Shown here: piece after piece, positions 51,955 through 60,729 of the stretch
How positions within the stretch are numbered: the stretch's first letter is position 1
Layout of the letters: every line of letters begins with the position of its first letter
NCBI RefSeq assembly: GCF_023698535.1
Contig: NZ_JALJCL010000002.1
Span: 186,001 to 250,000 of the forward strand
Length of the DNA stretch: 64,000 nucleotides
Reading direction: 5' to 3'
Origin: Halorientalis regularis
GTDB lineage: Archaea; Halobacteriota; Halobacteria; Halobacteriales; Haloarculaceae
Notes under the pieces: generated by a model
The model's input: the letters and a program-made list of their open reading frames with translations, nothing else
Databases searched by the model: none
Told to the model about the DNA's origin: nothing
Translations under genes and position numbers: made by a program

Positions 51955-53700
51955 ATGGCCAGTGAACTCTCCGGCGTGGTCCTGGCGTATCTCGGACTCC
52001 CGCCAGTGGCGGTGCTGCTGCACGTCGGACTGGGCTACTGGATCTACCGGAATCACTGGGACAAGCGCGGCACGAGGTGGTTCGTGGGGATGCTCGCGCT
52101 CGGCGGCGTCTACACCGCGGTCACGTCCGTCCAGCTGTTTCTCTTCTCACAGGAAGCGAAGGCCCTCTTCACGACGGTGGGCGGATTCTTCGGCCTGACG
52201 TCATACGTCGCCTTCGCTGGCTTCGCGGGGACGTACACGGAGACGCAGTACCACCGGCATCCAGTGGTCGTCGTCATCCTGGCGAGCATTCCGGTGGGCT
52301 ACCTCGTGATGGCCCCCTTCCAGACGGTCGGGAATATCTGGATTACCGACGTCTGGATCGAGACCGAGCCGTTCCGGTATCTGGCCTTCGAACCGGGACC
52401 GGGACTCCTGTTCATCATATTCCTGTCGTACGTGGTCGGCTTCTACAACCTGTACAAACTGGTCGTGTATCTGCTGTCGACCTCGAAGCGCGCCACGAAA
52501 CAACTCGCCCTGCTGATGGCTGGTTCGCTCAGTATCTTCGTCATCGCGACAGTGAGTAACCTGGGGTGGTTCCCCGCGGAACACTTCTACCACGGCGCCT
52601 ACGCCACGATTCCGTTCATCCTGTTGACCACACTGGCTCTGTTCCGATTCGATCTGCTGAACGTCCAGCCGGTTGCGCGCAACGCCGTCGTCGAGAACCT
52701 CCGGGACCCCGTCCTCGTCCTCGACGACGAGGGCCGGCTCGTCGACTACAACGCGGCCAGCACCCGCATCTGGCCCGACCTCGACGGCCACGTCGGCGAG
52801 CCCTTCGAGGCCGCCTGCCCCACGCTCGCCGGGAAAGTCGATCCGGCCGACGAGGACGAGGAAGCGAACCGACTCACCCTCCCGACCGACGGCCGCGACC
52901 GCCACTATTCGGTCACCGTCTCACGCGTCGCCCGGCGCGACGGCGACGACGAGTGGCTCTCGGTTCTCCTGCGGGACGTGACGGCACTCGAACAGTCCCG
53001 GTGGCAACTCCAGACACAGAACGAACGCCTCGATCAGGTCGCTTCGACCATCTCCCACGACCTGCGCAACCCCATCAACGTCGCCGACGGCTACACCGAG
53101 ATCATCCAGCGCATGATCGACGCGGACGGTCTCGACGCCGAAGAGGGGGAGCAGGCGCTGGACCACCTCGGCGAGATCCAGACCAGCCACGACCGGATGG
53201 AGGCGATCATCGACGACATCCTCACCATCGCCCGCGAGGGCAAGACCGTCGAAGACACCGACACCGTCTCGCTGGCCACCGCCGCCCAGGACGCCTGGGC
53301 CAACGTCGACACGAGAGACGCTACCCTGACCGTCGACGGTGACCGCACCCTCCAGGCCGACCGCTCGAAGTTCCTCTCGATCCTCGAAAACCTGTTCCGG
53401 AACGCGCTCGACCACGGCCCCGACGACGTGACCGTCGAGGTCGATGCGACCGCGGACGGCTTCTCCGTCGCGGACGACGGCCCCGGCATCCCCGCGGAAC
53501 ACGCCGACAGCGTCTTCGAGTACGGCTACACCACCACCGACGAGGGCACTGGACTCGGCCTGTCTATCGTCGAGACCATGGCCGAGTCCCACGGCTGGAC
53601 CGTCGAGTACGACGCCGACTCCGAGCAGGGAGCACGCTTCGTGTTCGGCGACGCCAGCAGCGAACCCGTGACCGAGACGGCGTCGCCCGTCGTCGAGTGA
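51955..53700 (+). CDS. 7TM-domain sensor histidine kinase (1)
   Basis: A 581-residue membrane kinase. Residues 1-230 form seven membrane spans of the 'histidine kinase N-terminal 7TM' type. A PAS-like domain ('ENLRDPVLVLDDEGRLVDYNAASTRIW') follows, and then a kinase core with phospho-His in 'TISHDLRNPINVADGY', N box 'FRNALDHGPDD', 'DDGPGIP' and 'GTGLGLSIVETMAESHGW'. The signal is presumably sensed in the membrane or outside. The adjacent paralogue at 53787 is nearly identical in the catalytic part but diverged in the 7TM part. No response regulator is nearby. Confidence 0.92.
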   Translation: MASELSGVVLAYLGLPPVAVLLHVGLGYWIYRNHWDKRGTRWFVGMLALGGVYTAVTSVQLFLFSQEAKALFTTVGGFFGLTSYVAFAGFAGTYTETQYHRHPVVVVILASIPVGYLVMAPFQTVGNIWITDVWIETEPFRYLAFEPGPGLLFIIFLSYVVGFYNLYKLVVYLLSTSKRATKQLALLMAGSLSIFVIATVSNLGWFPAEHFYHGAYATIPFILLTTLALFRFDLLNVQPVARNAVVENLRDPVLVLDDEGRLVDYNAASTRIWPDLDGHVGEPFEAACPTLAGKVDPADEDEEANRLTLPTDGRDRHYSVTVSRVARRDGDDEWLSVLLRDVTALEQSRWQLQTQNERLDQVASTISHDLRNPINVADGYTEIIQRMIDADGLDAEEGEQALDHLGEIQTSHDRMEAIIDDILTIAREGKTVEDTDTVSLATAAQDAWANVDTRDATLTVDGDRTLQADRSKFLSILENLFRNALDHGPDDVTVEVDATADGFSVADDGPGIPAEHADSVFEYGYTTTDEGTGLGLSIVETMAESHGWTVEYDADSEQGARFVFGDASSEPVTETASPVVE

Positions 53701-53786
53701 GCGTCACGGGTGTCACACACCGGCCGACCGCTTTCGGGACCTGTAACTGGACGGGACTCTATATTTGTCGATTGCTATCTACCGAC

Positions 53787-55544
53787 ATGGGCGTCTCGGC
53801 GGTCTATCTGGCGTACGTCGGCCTGCCGGTCCTGACGGCCGTCATCGGCGTCGGCTTGATCTACTGGATCTACCGGTTACAGTGGGATCGGCCCGGCGCG
53901 AAGACGTTCGTCCTGCTCTTGCTCGTCGGGAAGGTGTGGGTGCTATCGCTGGTCGCACACATCGTCGTGTCCGATCCGACACTGCAGTGGACGGCCGCAA
54001 TGGTCGAGACGAGCGCCGCCTTCGGCTCGTACGGCCTCTTCGCGGTGTTCGTCTCCCAGTACACCGGGTCGGGATTCCACCGGCACCCGGTCGTACAGGT
54101 CGCGCTCGCCGTCCTCGTCGGCGGGGTCACCGTCCTCTCTTTCACCAACTGGGCGCACGGACTGCTCTACCAGCGACTCGTTCCCCACCGGACGCCCTTC
54201 ACGTACTACGAGTTCGTCTACGAGCCCGGCTTCATCGTGTTCATCGTCCTGCTGGCGGTGGTGATCGGCTACGCCTGGTCGGTACTGGTGAAGTACCTGC
54301 TCTCGACCTCCCAGCGGTCGGAGGTGCAGCTGGTTCTCCTGCTCGCAGGCGGGCTCGCCATCGCCGTCGCGCAGGTGCTCGGGAAGACCGGCGTCTTCCC
54401 GGCCGAGGGGCTGGCCCACGCCGCCTACGGGGCGCTCCCGTTCAACGTCCTGACGACGGTGGCGCTCTTTCGGCTCCGCCTGTTCGACATCCAGCCGGTG
54501 GCGCGCAACGCCGTCGTCGAGAACCTCCGGGATCCCGTCCTCGTCCTCGACGAGGACGGCCGGCTCGTCGACTTCAACGAAGCTAGCACCCGCGTCTGGG
54601 ACGGCCTCGACGCTCACGTCGGCGACCGGTTCGGCGTGGCCTGTCCGGAGCTGGCCGAGGCGGTCTCGTTCCCCGAGGCGGGCGAGGAGACCGCCGGGCG
54701 GCTCACGCTCCAGGTCGCGGACGCGGAACGGCATTACTCGGTCAACGTCTCGCAGGTCGGCCGCGGCCGCGACGACCGGCGCTGGTACTCCGTCCTGTTG
54801 CGGGACGTGACCGCACTGGAGCGATCTCGCTGGCAACTCCAGACACAGAACGAACGCCTCGATCAGGTCGCTTCGACCATCTCCCACGACCTCCGCAACC
54901 CCATCCAGGTGGCAGACGGGTACGTGGAGATGCTGGACGACATGGTCGACGCGGACGGGCTGGACGCCGCCGACGCCGACGAAGCAACGGAGTGTCTGCG
55001 AAAGACGAGCGAGACCCACGGCCGCATGGAGGCGATCATCGACGACGTACTCACCATCGCCCGCGAGGGCAAAACCGTCGAATCGACCGAACGGGTCGCC
55101 CTCTCGACCGTCGCCCGCGACGCCTGGGCCAACGTCGATACCGGCGCGGCGACCCTGACCGTCGCCGAGGACCGCCGGCTCCAGGCCGACCGCTCGAAAC
55201 TGCTGACGATCTTCGAGAACCTTCTCCGGAACGCACTGGATCACGGTCCCGACGACGTGACCGTCGAGGTCGGGGCGATCGACGACGGCTTCTACGTGGC
55301 AGACGACGGCCCCGGCATCCCCGCGGAACACGCCGACAGCGTCTTCGAGTACGGCTACACCACCACCGACGACGGCACCGGCCTCGGCCTGTCTATCGTC
55401 GAGACCATGGCCGAGTCCCACGGCTGGACCGTCGAACTGGAGCCACCGGACGGCGAGGCGGCGTCCACTGGCACCCGCTTCGTCTTCACCGGTGTCGGCG
55501 GTGGCCCGGTCGTCGACGACCGGGAGTCACAACCCACCACCTGA
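53787..55544 (+). CDS. 7TM-domain sensor histidine kinase (2), tandem paralogue
   Basis: A 585-residue protein with the same plan as its upstream neighbour: seven spans (1-235), PAS-like domain, kinase core ('TISHDLRNPIQVADGY', 'LRNALDHGPDD', 'DDGPGIP', 'GTGLGLSIV'). The 7TM half is clearly diverged, whereas long DNA stretches of the kinase half match almost base for base (for example from about 54834 against 52984, and 55313 against 53488). The start is the ATG at 53787; the open codons upstream are not conserved. It converges on the transducer gene. Confidence 0.92.
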   Translation: MGVSAVYLAYVGLPVLTAVIGVGLIYWIYRLQWDRPGAKTFVLLLLVGKVWVLSLVAHIVVSDPTLQWTAAMVETSAAFGSYGLFAVFVSQYTGSGFHRHPVVQVALAVLVGGVTVLSFTNWAHGLLYQRLVPHRTPFTYYEFVYEPGFIVFIVLLAVVIGYAWSVLVKYLLSTSQRSEVQLVLLLAGGLAIAVAQVLGKTGVFPAEGLAHAAYGALPFNVLTTVALFRLRLFDIQPVARNAVVENLRDPVLVLDEDGRLVDFNEASTRVWDGLDAHVGDRFGVACPELAEAVSFPEAGEETAGRLTLQVADAERHYSVNVSQVGRGRDDRRWYSVLLRDVTALERSRWQLQTQNERLDQVASTISHDLRNPIQVADGYVEMLDDMVDADGLDAADADEATECLRKTSETHGRMEAIIDDVLTIAREGKTVESTERVALSTVARDAWANVDTGAATLTVAEDRRLQADRSKLLTIFENLLRNALDHGPDDVTVEVGAIDDGFYVADDGPGIPAEHADSVFEYGYTTTDDGTGLGLSIVETMAESHGWTVELEPPDGEAASTGTRFVFTGVGGGPVVDDRESQPTT

Positions 55545-55549
55545 TTCGG

Positions 55550-57244
55550 TCAGTCGTCGGCGGGGCGGGACGTGCTACCGGTGGCGGCCGCGTCGGGTTG
55601 GAGGGACGCGTCCGGCAGCTGGAACCGGCCCAGGAGATCGGTCAGATCGGTCGCTTCGGTCGACAGGGATTCGGTCTGGTCGGCGACCGTCGAGACCGAC
55701 GCGGTCTGCTGGCGGGCGGCCGCGGCGACGGTCTCGGCCTCTGCGGCGGTCTCCTCGCTGATCGAGGCCACTTCGTCGACCATGTCGACGACTTCCTGGG
55801 TGGTCTCGGCCTGATCGTCGGTCGCCGTCGAGATCTCCGCGACGCTCGTGTGTAACTCGCCGACGACCGCGACGATGTCCTCGAAGTTCGACAGCGTTCC
55901 CTCGACCGTCGCGATGCTGTCGGTCACCTGTTCGTTCATCTCGCGAGCGGTCGCGGCGGTGTCGTCGGCCTCGCGCTGGACCTCGGCGATGAGTTCGGAC
56001 ATTTCGTCGGCGGAGTCGCGAGCCTCGTCGGCCAGTGCCTTCACCTCGTCGGCGACGACGGCGAACCCCTCGCTGTCCTGGCCGGCCCGGGCGGCCTCGA
56101 TGGAGGCGTTCAGCGCGAGCAGGTTCGTCTCCTCGGCGATGGCCTCCACGTCGGCGACGATCTCGTCGATCCGGCCGATCTTGGTCGCGAGTCCGGCCAC
56201 GTCCTCGGCGGTGCGGTCGATGCGTTCCTCGACGCGGTCGAGTTCGTCGATGGCGTCCGCGGCGGCCTCCCGGCCAGAGCGCCCCCGCTGAGCGGCTTCC
56301 TCGGCGGTCTCGGCGACCTCGTCGGCCGAGGCCGCGATCTCCTCGACCGTCGCGGAGAGCGTGTTCATCTCCGTCGCGATCTCCTGGAGCCGGTCGCTCT
56401 GTGTGGCCGCCCCCTGGGAGATCTCCTCGGTCGAGCCGGCGATCTCGTCGCTGGCGCGGTCGATCTCGGCGACGGAGGACTGCAGGTCGTCGCTCGTGTC
56501 CGCGACCGCGCCCGCGAACGCCGCCACGTCGCCGATGGTGTCGGCCAGCGTCCCCAGGAGCTCGTTGTAGTTCTCGACGACGGCCGCGTGGCCCTCGTCG
56601 TCGGTCTCCAGTTCGACCGTCGCGGTCAGGTCACCCTCGCGGGCCTGCTCGGTCGCGTCGGCGAAGGCCGCGGCCATCTCCTCCAAGTTCGCCGACCGTG
56701 CCTGGAGTTCGGCGGTCATCTCTTCCAGTTCCGTCGTGTAGCCGTCGAGTTCCTCGGCCATCGTCGACAGCGACTCGCCGAACTCACCGGGAACGTCCTC
56801 GTCCAGCGCCGGCGCGTCGAACTCCTGGTGAGCCAGGGCGTCGGCCTGCCGGGAGACCGTGGTGAGGTACTCGCTCATGTCGGCGACGGCGTTGGTGAGC
56901 GACCCTACCTCGTCGGGCTGGTCCGAGCGAGTGGCAGTCACGTCGAGGTCGCCGGCCGCCACGGCCGCGACCGTCCGTTCGAGGGCTTTGATCGGCGCGA
57001 CGAGATCCTCGCGGGTGATCAGAAGTGTGTTCAGGAAGGCGACGACGGCCGCGGCGACCAGCGCGCCGACCAGCGCGACGCGAACCAGCCCGGAGACCAG
57101 AAACGGGAGGACGGCCTGGGCCAGCGAGATCGAAAACTGGATCGCCACCGCGGCGACGACCTTCCGCTCGACGGAGCCGGTCACACCGAGCCGATCCATA
57201 GAACCCCACAGCAGGGACCGATACCTGTCGAGAACTGCGTCCAT
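55550..57244 (-). CDS. methyl-accepting chemotaxis (Htr) transducer without an outside domain
   Basis: A 564-residue transducer. Two membrane helices (about residues 28-52 and 55-78) are separated by only a few residues, so there is no extracellular sensor domain. A HAMP domain ('[22 protein letters not shown]') and a second HAMP-like unit follow, then a long coiled signalling domain with the hairpin tip '[27 protein letters not shown]'. This layout recalls HtrI/HtrII, which sense through a membrane partner. No sensory rhodopsin gene is visible; an unidentified membrane receptor or a cytoplasmic signal is possible. Confidence 0.9.
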   Translation of the reverse strand: MDAVLDRYRSLLWGSMDRLGVTGSVERKVVAAVAIQFSISLAQAVLPFLVSGLVRVALVGALVAAAVVAFLNTLLITREDLVAPIKALERTVAAVAAGDLDVTATRSDQPDEVGSLTNAVADMSEYLTTVSRQADALAHQEFDAPALDEDVPGEFGESLSTMAEELDGYTTELEEMTAELQARSANLEEMAAAFADATEQAREGDLTATVELETDDEGHAAVVENYNELLGTLADTIGDVAAFAGAVADTSDDLQSSVAEIDRASDEIAGSTEEISQGAATQSDRLQEIATEMNTLSATVEEIAASADEVAETAEEAAQRGRSGREAAADAIDELDRVEERIDRTAEDVAGLATKIGRIDEIVADVEAIAEETNLLALNASIEAARAGQDSEGFAVVADEVKALADEARDSADEMSELIAEVQREADDTAATAREMNEQVTDSIATVEGTLSNFEDIVAVVGELHTSVAEISTATDDQAETTQEVVDMVDEVASISEETAAEAETVAAAARQQTASVSTVADQTESLSTEATDLTDLLGRFQLPDASLQPDAAATGSTSRPADD

Positions 57245-57459
57245 GTGTCTCGAAGATCAGCGTGGGCACGGTTTAACCGCCCGCCAATTCTCAGAATGTG
57301 AAATTTTCGCCTTTTCGTGCTATTTGCTTCCTCTTGAGTGTCTTGAAGCCGAATTCAAATATTCAGATATGATTTCGTTGCGTCACGGGTCGTCGGTACA
57401 CGAGCCGAACCGGTGTGACGATCGGGCGATTGAAGCCGTCGTGGGCCCAGGGACGGGGT

Positions 57460-58014
57460 ATGGAGAAGACGCCGACCGGGACCGCCGTCGGGGTCGACGA
57501 CCCCTACGTCCACGTCGACCGGTGTGACCACCTCACGGACGCGGGAAAGTGTCGCTTCGCCGTCGAGCAGGGCGACCGCGACCCGGCTTTCGCCGACGCC
57601 CGCAGCGCCGAGGATTTTCAGTGTCCCGTGGCTGGCGACCTCGACGAGGAGGGACTGACCGGCCCGTGGGAGTGGGCCGACTGCCCCCACTTCCGGTGTC
57701 GTGACCACGAACGTGAGTGCGCCCGCTGTGGACTGGAAGCCCGACGGCTGGCCCACTCAGACGAGCGGCCCCTGCTGGAGGAACACCACCTCTCTTACAC
57801 CGATTCGGCCGAGGAGGACGGCGATCCGAGCCACGAGATCGCCGTCGTCCTCTGTCGCTGGTGTCACGCGAAGGTCCACGACTCGTGGGCGCGCATCGAC
57901 GACGACGTAAATCCCGACGCGGAGGCCATCGCCGAGGCCGAATCCCGGCGCGCCCGGGAACAGGACGAACTGAGCTTTTCGTCGGCGGCCGAACGATTCG
58001 ACCGCGACGGCTGA
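57460..58014 (+). CDS. DUF7097 family HNH/zinc-finger protein
   Basis: A 184-residue cysteine- and histidine-rich protein. 'RCDHLTDAGKCRFAVE', 'DFQCPVAG', 'WEWADCPHFRC' and 'ECARCGLEARRLAHSDERPLLEEHHLSY' come first, then 'HEIAVVLCRWCHAKVHDSWARIDDD'. The EHHLSY and LCRWCHAKVH blocks look like an HNH core with a structural CxxC zinc site. I know this haloarchaeal family as DUF7097; nuclease activity has not been shown as far as I know. The start is the ATG at 57460. The upstream spacer (57245-57459) shows no other feature. Confidence 0.78.
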   Translation: MEKTPTGTAVGVDDPYVHVDRCDHLTDAGKCRFAVEQGDRDPAFADARSAEDFQCPVAGDLDEEGLTGPWEWADCPHFRCRDHERECARCGLEARRLAHSDERPLLEEHHLSYTDSAEEDGDPSHEIAVVLCRWCHAKVHDSWARIDDDVNPDAEAIAEAESRRAREQDELSFSSAAERFDRDG

Positions 58015-58056
58015 GTTTCGGGCGACTTATCCGTCCCGTCGGTCTCTATCCTCGCA

Positions 58057-58605
58057 ATGACGCGTATCGACGTGGTCGACAACCACGGTCAGTTCACCCA
58101 CCTGGAACACCGCGCGCTCCGTGACCTGGGCGTGGACGTGGAACTCATCGACAACACCACCCCGCCGGCGGCGGTGGACGCCGACGGCCTCGTCCTCTCG
58201 GGCGGCCCGGACATCGACGATATCGGCAACTGTCCCGACTACCTCGACCTGGACGTGCCGGTGCTGGGCATCTGTCTCGGCATGCAGATCATCGCGGACG
58301 AACTCGGCGGCCGGGTCGACGCCGGCGACTACGGCGGCTACGCCGACGTGACCGTCGAGATCACCGGCGACACCGATCCCCTGATCGGCTCGCTCGCACC
58401 CGAAACGCGGGTGTGGGCCAGTCACGCCGACGAGGTAAAGGAGGTCCCCGACGGGTTCACCCGAACCGCAAAAAGCGACGTGTGCGGCGTCGAGGCAATG
58501 AGCGACGCCGAGCGGGACCTCTACGGCGTCCAGTGGCACCCCGAGGTCTCCCACACCGAGGAGGGGGAAGCCGTCTTCGAGAACTTCCTCGAAATCTGCG
58601 AGTGA
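58057..58605 (+). CDS. guaAa: GMP synthase glutaminase subunit
   Basis: A 182-residue class I glutamine amidotransferase. 'VLSGGPDIDDIGNCPDYL' is the oxyanion region, the nucleophile Cys lies in 'VLGICLGMQIIADELGG', and the His-Glu pair in 'YGVQWHPEVSHTEEG'. In archaea the glutaminase and the ATP-pyrophosphatase of GMP synthase are separate proteins that pair in response to substrate. The ATP-PPase gene is not here. A box A candidate (GACTTATCC, about 58023-58031) lies about 28 nt before the ATG. Confidence 0.92.
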   Translation: MTRIDVVDNHGQFTHLEHRALRDLGVDVELIDNTTPPAAVDADGLVLSGGPDIDDIGNCPDYLDLDVPVLGICLGMQIIADELGGRVDAGDYGGYADVTVEITGDTDPLIGSLAPETRVWASHADEVKEVPDGFTRTAKSDVCGVEAMSDAERDLYGVQWHPEVSHTEEGEAVFENFLEICE

Positions 58606-58742
58606 GCGGTCTCGGGGCCGTCGATCCGCCATTTGTTGCCATAGCGGGCCTGAGAGGTCTCATTTCCGACCCGCATGTGAACAATTCCCTACAGTCAAGA
58701 AGGCATCAAGAACTATAGCGGAGGGGCATCGAACCAGCAACA

Positions 58743-60641
58743 ATGACCCAGACCCAGGGCGATCTCGCCGGGCTCTCGCGGTTCATCTTCCGCGCGCCCA
58801 ACTGGTACTCGACCATGACGTTCGCCCTCGTGATCGCCGCCGTCACCGGTGTGGCCGTGTTCGACGGCCGGTACGTCCTCGGCGACGCGTGGGAAGGGAT
58901 CTTCTTCGTCGGCCTGCCGACCATCGCCGCGAGCGTCCTCACGCCGTACGTCGACGGCCGACTCGGCGGGCAGTTGACGCCCAACCGCGCGTCACTGCTG
59001 GCGCTGACCTGTGAACTCGTGACCGTCGCGGTGCTGATGGTCGCGGGCCTGCTCGTCCTCGTCACGGGGCCAGTCCAGAACCTGGTACTCACAGAGCCCG
59101 CCGTCGGCGCGCTCGGCCAGCAGTTCGTCTTCGACGCGCTCTTGCTGGCGCTGGCCTCGATCTTCGCCATCCGGCTGTTCGTGATCGTCGCCGTCTCCAG
59201 ACACTCCCTGCCGGTCGCGGCGATCCCCGCCAGCATCCAGACCGTCGCTGCTGCCGTCCTCCTGTTCATCTACAGCGGCACGCTCCGGTTCCTGGAGGTC
59301 GGTGGCCCGATCATGAACTCCTATCTCTCCCGGCCACAGGCGGCCCCGCCGGAACTGACGGTGGTCATCCCGCGGGACTTCGTGTTGCTGGGCATCGTCT
59401 GTCTCGTCTACGGCGGCGGCGTGGCGCTTTTCCTCCGGGCTATCGACTCCCCGTGGCGGCGCAGTCTCGACGTGTCCGTGCTGGATTTCGTCCGCGGGTT
59501 CATCGGCCACATCGCCGAGGGCACCCGGGAACTGGAGGACTTCTTCGAGGAGATTGGCGAGGAGGCGATGGTCCCGGTCACCGTCCTCGTCTTCCGGACC
59601 GAGAACGGCGCGGAGAAAGCCCGCTTCGTCCTGCCGATGATCCACCCCGGTCCGATGGGCGATATCGGCGGCGGCAACCTCCCCGAGCGCGTCGCCCGTG
59701 GGGCCGAGGGACTCGCCTTCCCGCCCCACGCGACCGCCGGCCACGACTTCAACCTCGTGACCGAACGGGAGGTCGACACCATCCTCGAGGCCGCCGACAG
59801 CGCCATCGGGGAGATCGAGTTCACCGACGAGGCCACCGTCTCCGTCCGGGCCAGCGAGGGGGACGCGAAACTGGTCGGCCAGGCCTTCGGCGACGACGCC
59901 CTGACCGTGGCGACCTACGCCCCCGAGTTCGCCGACGACGTGGAGTACGCAGTCGGTCTCTCGGCGGCCGCCGAAGCCCGCTCGGCCGGCCTCGACGACG
60001 TGATGCTCGTCGACGCCCACAACAGCAACAACGGCCTCGAAGGCGAGGATCTGGGCCACGTCACGCCCGGGAGCAGGCGCTCGTTCGACATGATCACCGG
60101 GGCCGGCGCGGTCGGGGAGCGACTCGTCGACGCCGAGCGGGGCCAGCCGAACCTGGGCGTCGCCTGGGACGAGACGCCCTGGGAACCCGAAGACGGGATC
60201 GGCCCGCTCGGGGTCCGAGTGGCCGTCCTCGAAGTCGGCGACCACCGCACAGCATACGTTCTGGTCGACGGCAACAACATGGAACCGGGCCTGCGCGGGA
60301 CACTCGTCGACGCCATCGAGGGCGTCGACCACGCCGAGGTGATGACGACTGATACCCACATCGTCAACACCGTCGAGGCCGACAACCAGGTCGGTGCGGC
60401 CATCGACGACGACGAACTCGTCGCCATCGTCACCGAACTGGTCGATCAGGCCGCCGACGACCTCGAACCGGTCGAGGCGGGCATGGCCTCCGAGCGGGCC
60501 GCGGTCACCGTCTTCGGCAACGACCGGACCGAGACGCTCGCCTCCCACGCCAACGCGATGATCTCGATGGGCGCGACGCTGGCCGCCGCCGTCATCGTCG
60601 CCGTCCTCGCCATCTCGGTGTTCCTCTTTGCCCTCGCGTAG
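58743..60641 (+). CDS. DUF2070 family membrane protein
   Basis: A 632-residue archaeal protein. The first ~240 residues contain six to seven membrane spans. A large soluble domain follows ('EAMVPVTVLVFRTENGAEKARFVLPMIHPGPMGDIGGGNLPERVA', 'PHATAGHDFNL', 'LVDAHNSNNGLEG') and a final span ends the protein (608-632). The conserved HPGPMG, AGHD and DAHNSN motifs look like a metal- or phosphate-binding site, but no activity is known to me. Similar proteins are widespread in Euryarchaeota. It is transcribed alone, 137 nt after guaAa. Confidence 0.88.
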   Translation: MTQTQGDLAGLSRFIFRAPNWYSTMTFALVIAAVTGVAVFDGRYVLGDAWEGIFFVGLPTIAASVLTPYVDGRLGGQLTPNRASLLALTCELVTVAVLMVAGLLVLVTGPVQNLVLTEPAVGALGQQFVFDALLLALASIFAIRLFVIVAVSRHSLPVAAIPASIQTVAAAVLLFIYSGTLRFLEVGGPIMNSYLSRPQAAPPELTVVIPRDFVLLGIVCLVYGGGVALFLRAIDSPWRRSLDVSVLDFVRGFIGHIAEGTRELEDFFEEIGEEAMVPVTVLVFRTENGAEKARFVLPMIHPGPMGDIGGGNLPERVARGAEGLAFPPHATAGHDFNLVTEREVDTILEAADSAIGEIEFTDEATVSVRASEGDAKLVGQAFGDDALTVATYAPEFADDVEYAVGLSAAAEARSAGLDDVMLVDAHNSNNGLEGEDLGHVTPGSRRSFDMITGAGAVGERLVDAERGQPNLGVAWDETPWEPEDGIGPLGVRVAVLEVGDHRTAYVLVDGNNMEPGLRGTLVDAIEGVDHAEVMTTDTHIVNTVEADNQVGAAIDDDELVAIVTELVDQAADDLEPVEAGMASERAAVTVFGNDRTETLASHANAMISMGATLAAAVIVAVLAISVFLFALA

Positions 60642-60729
60642 TTACCGAATCTGATAACCCGACGGGACGTTTTAAGCCGCGGCCAGTCCGAGCGTCGGGA
60701 AACGGCGGGCGACCGCCGGGGATCCGACG

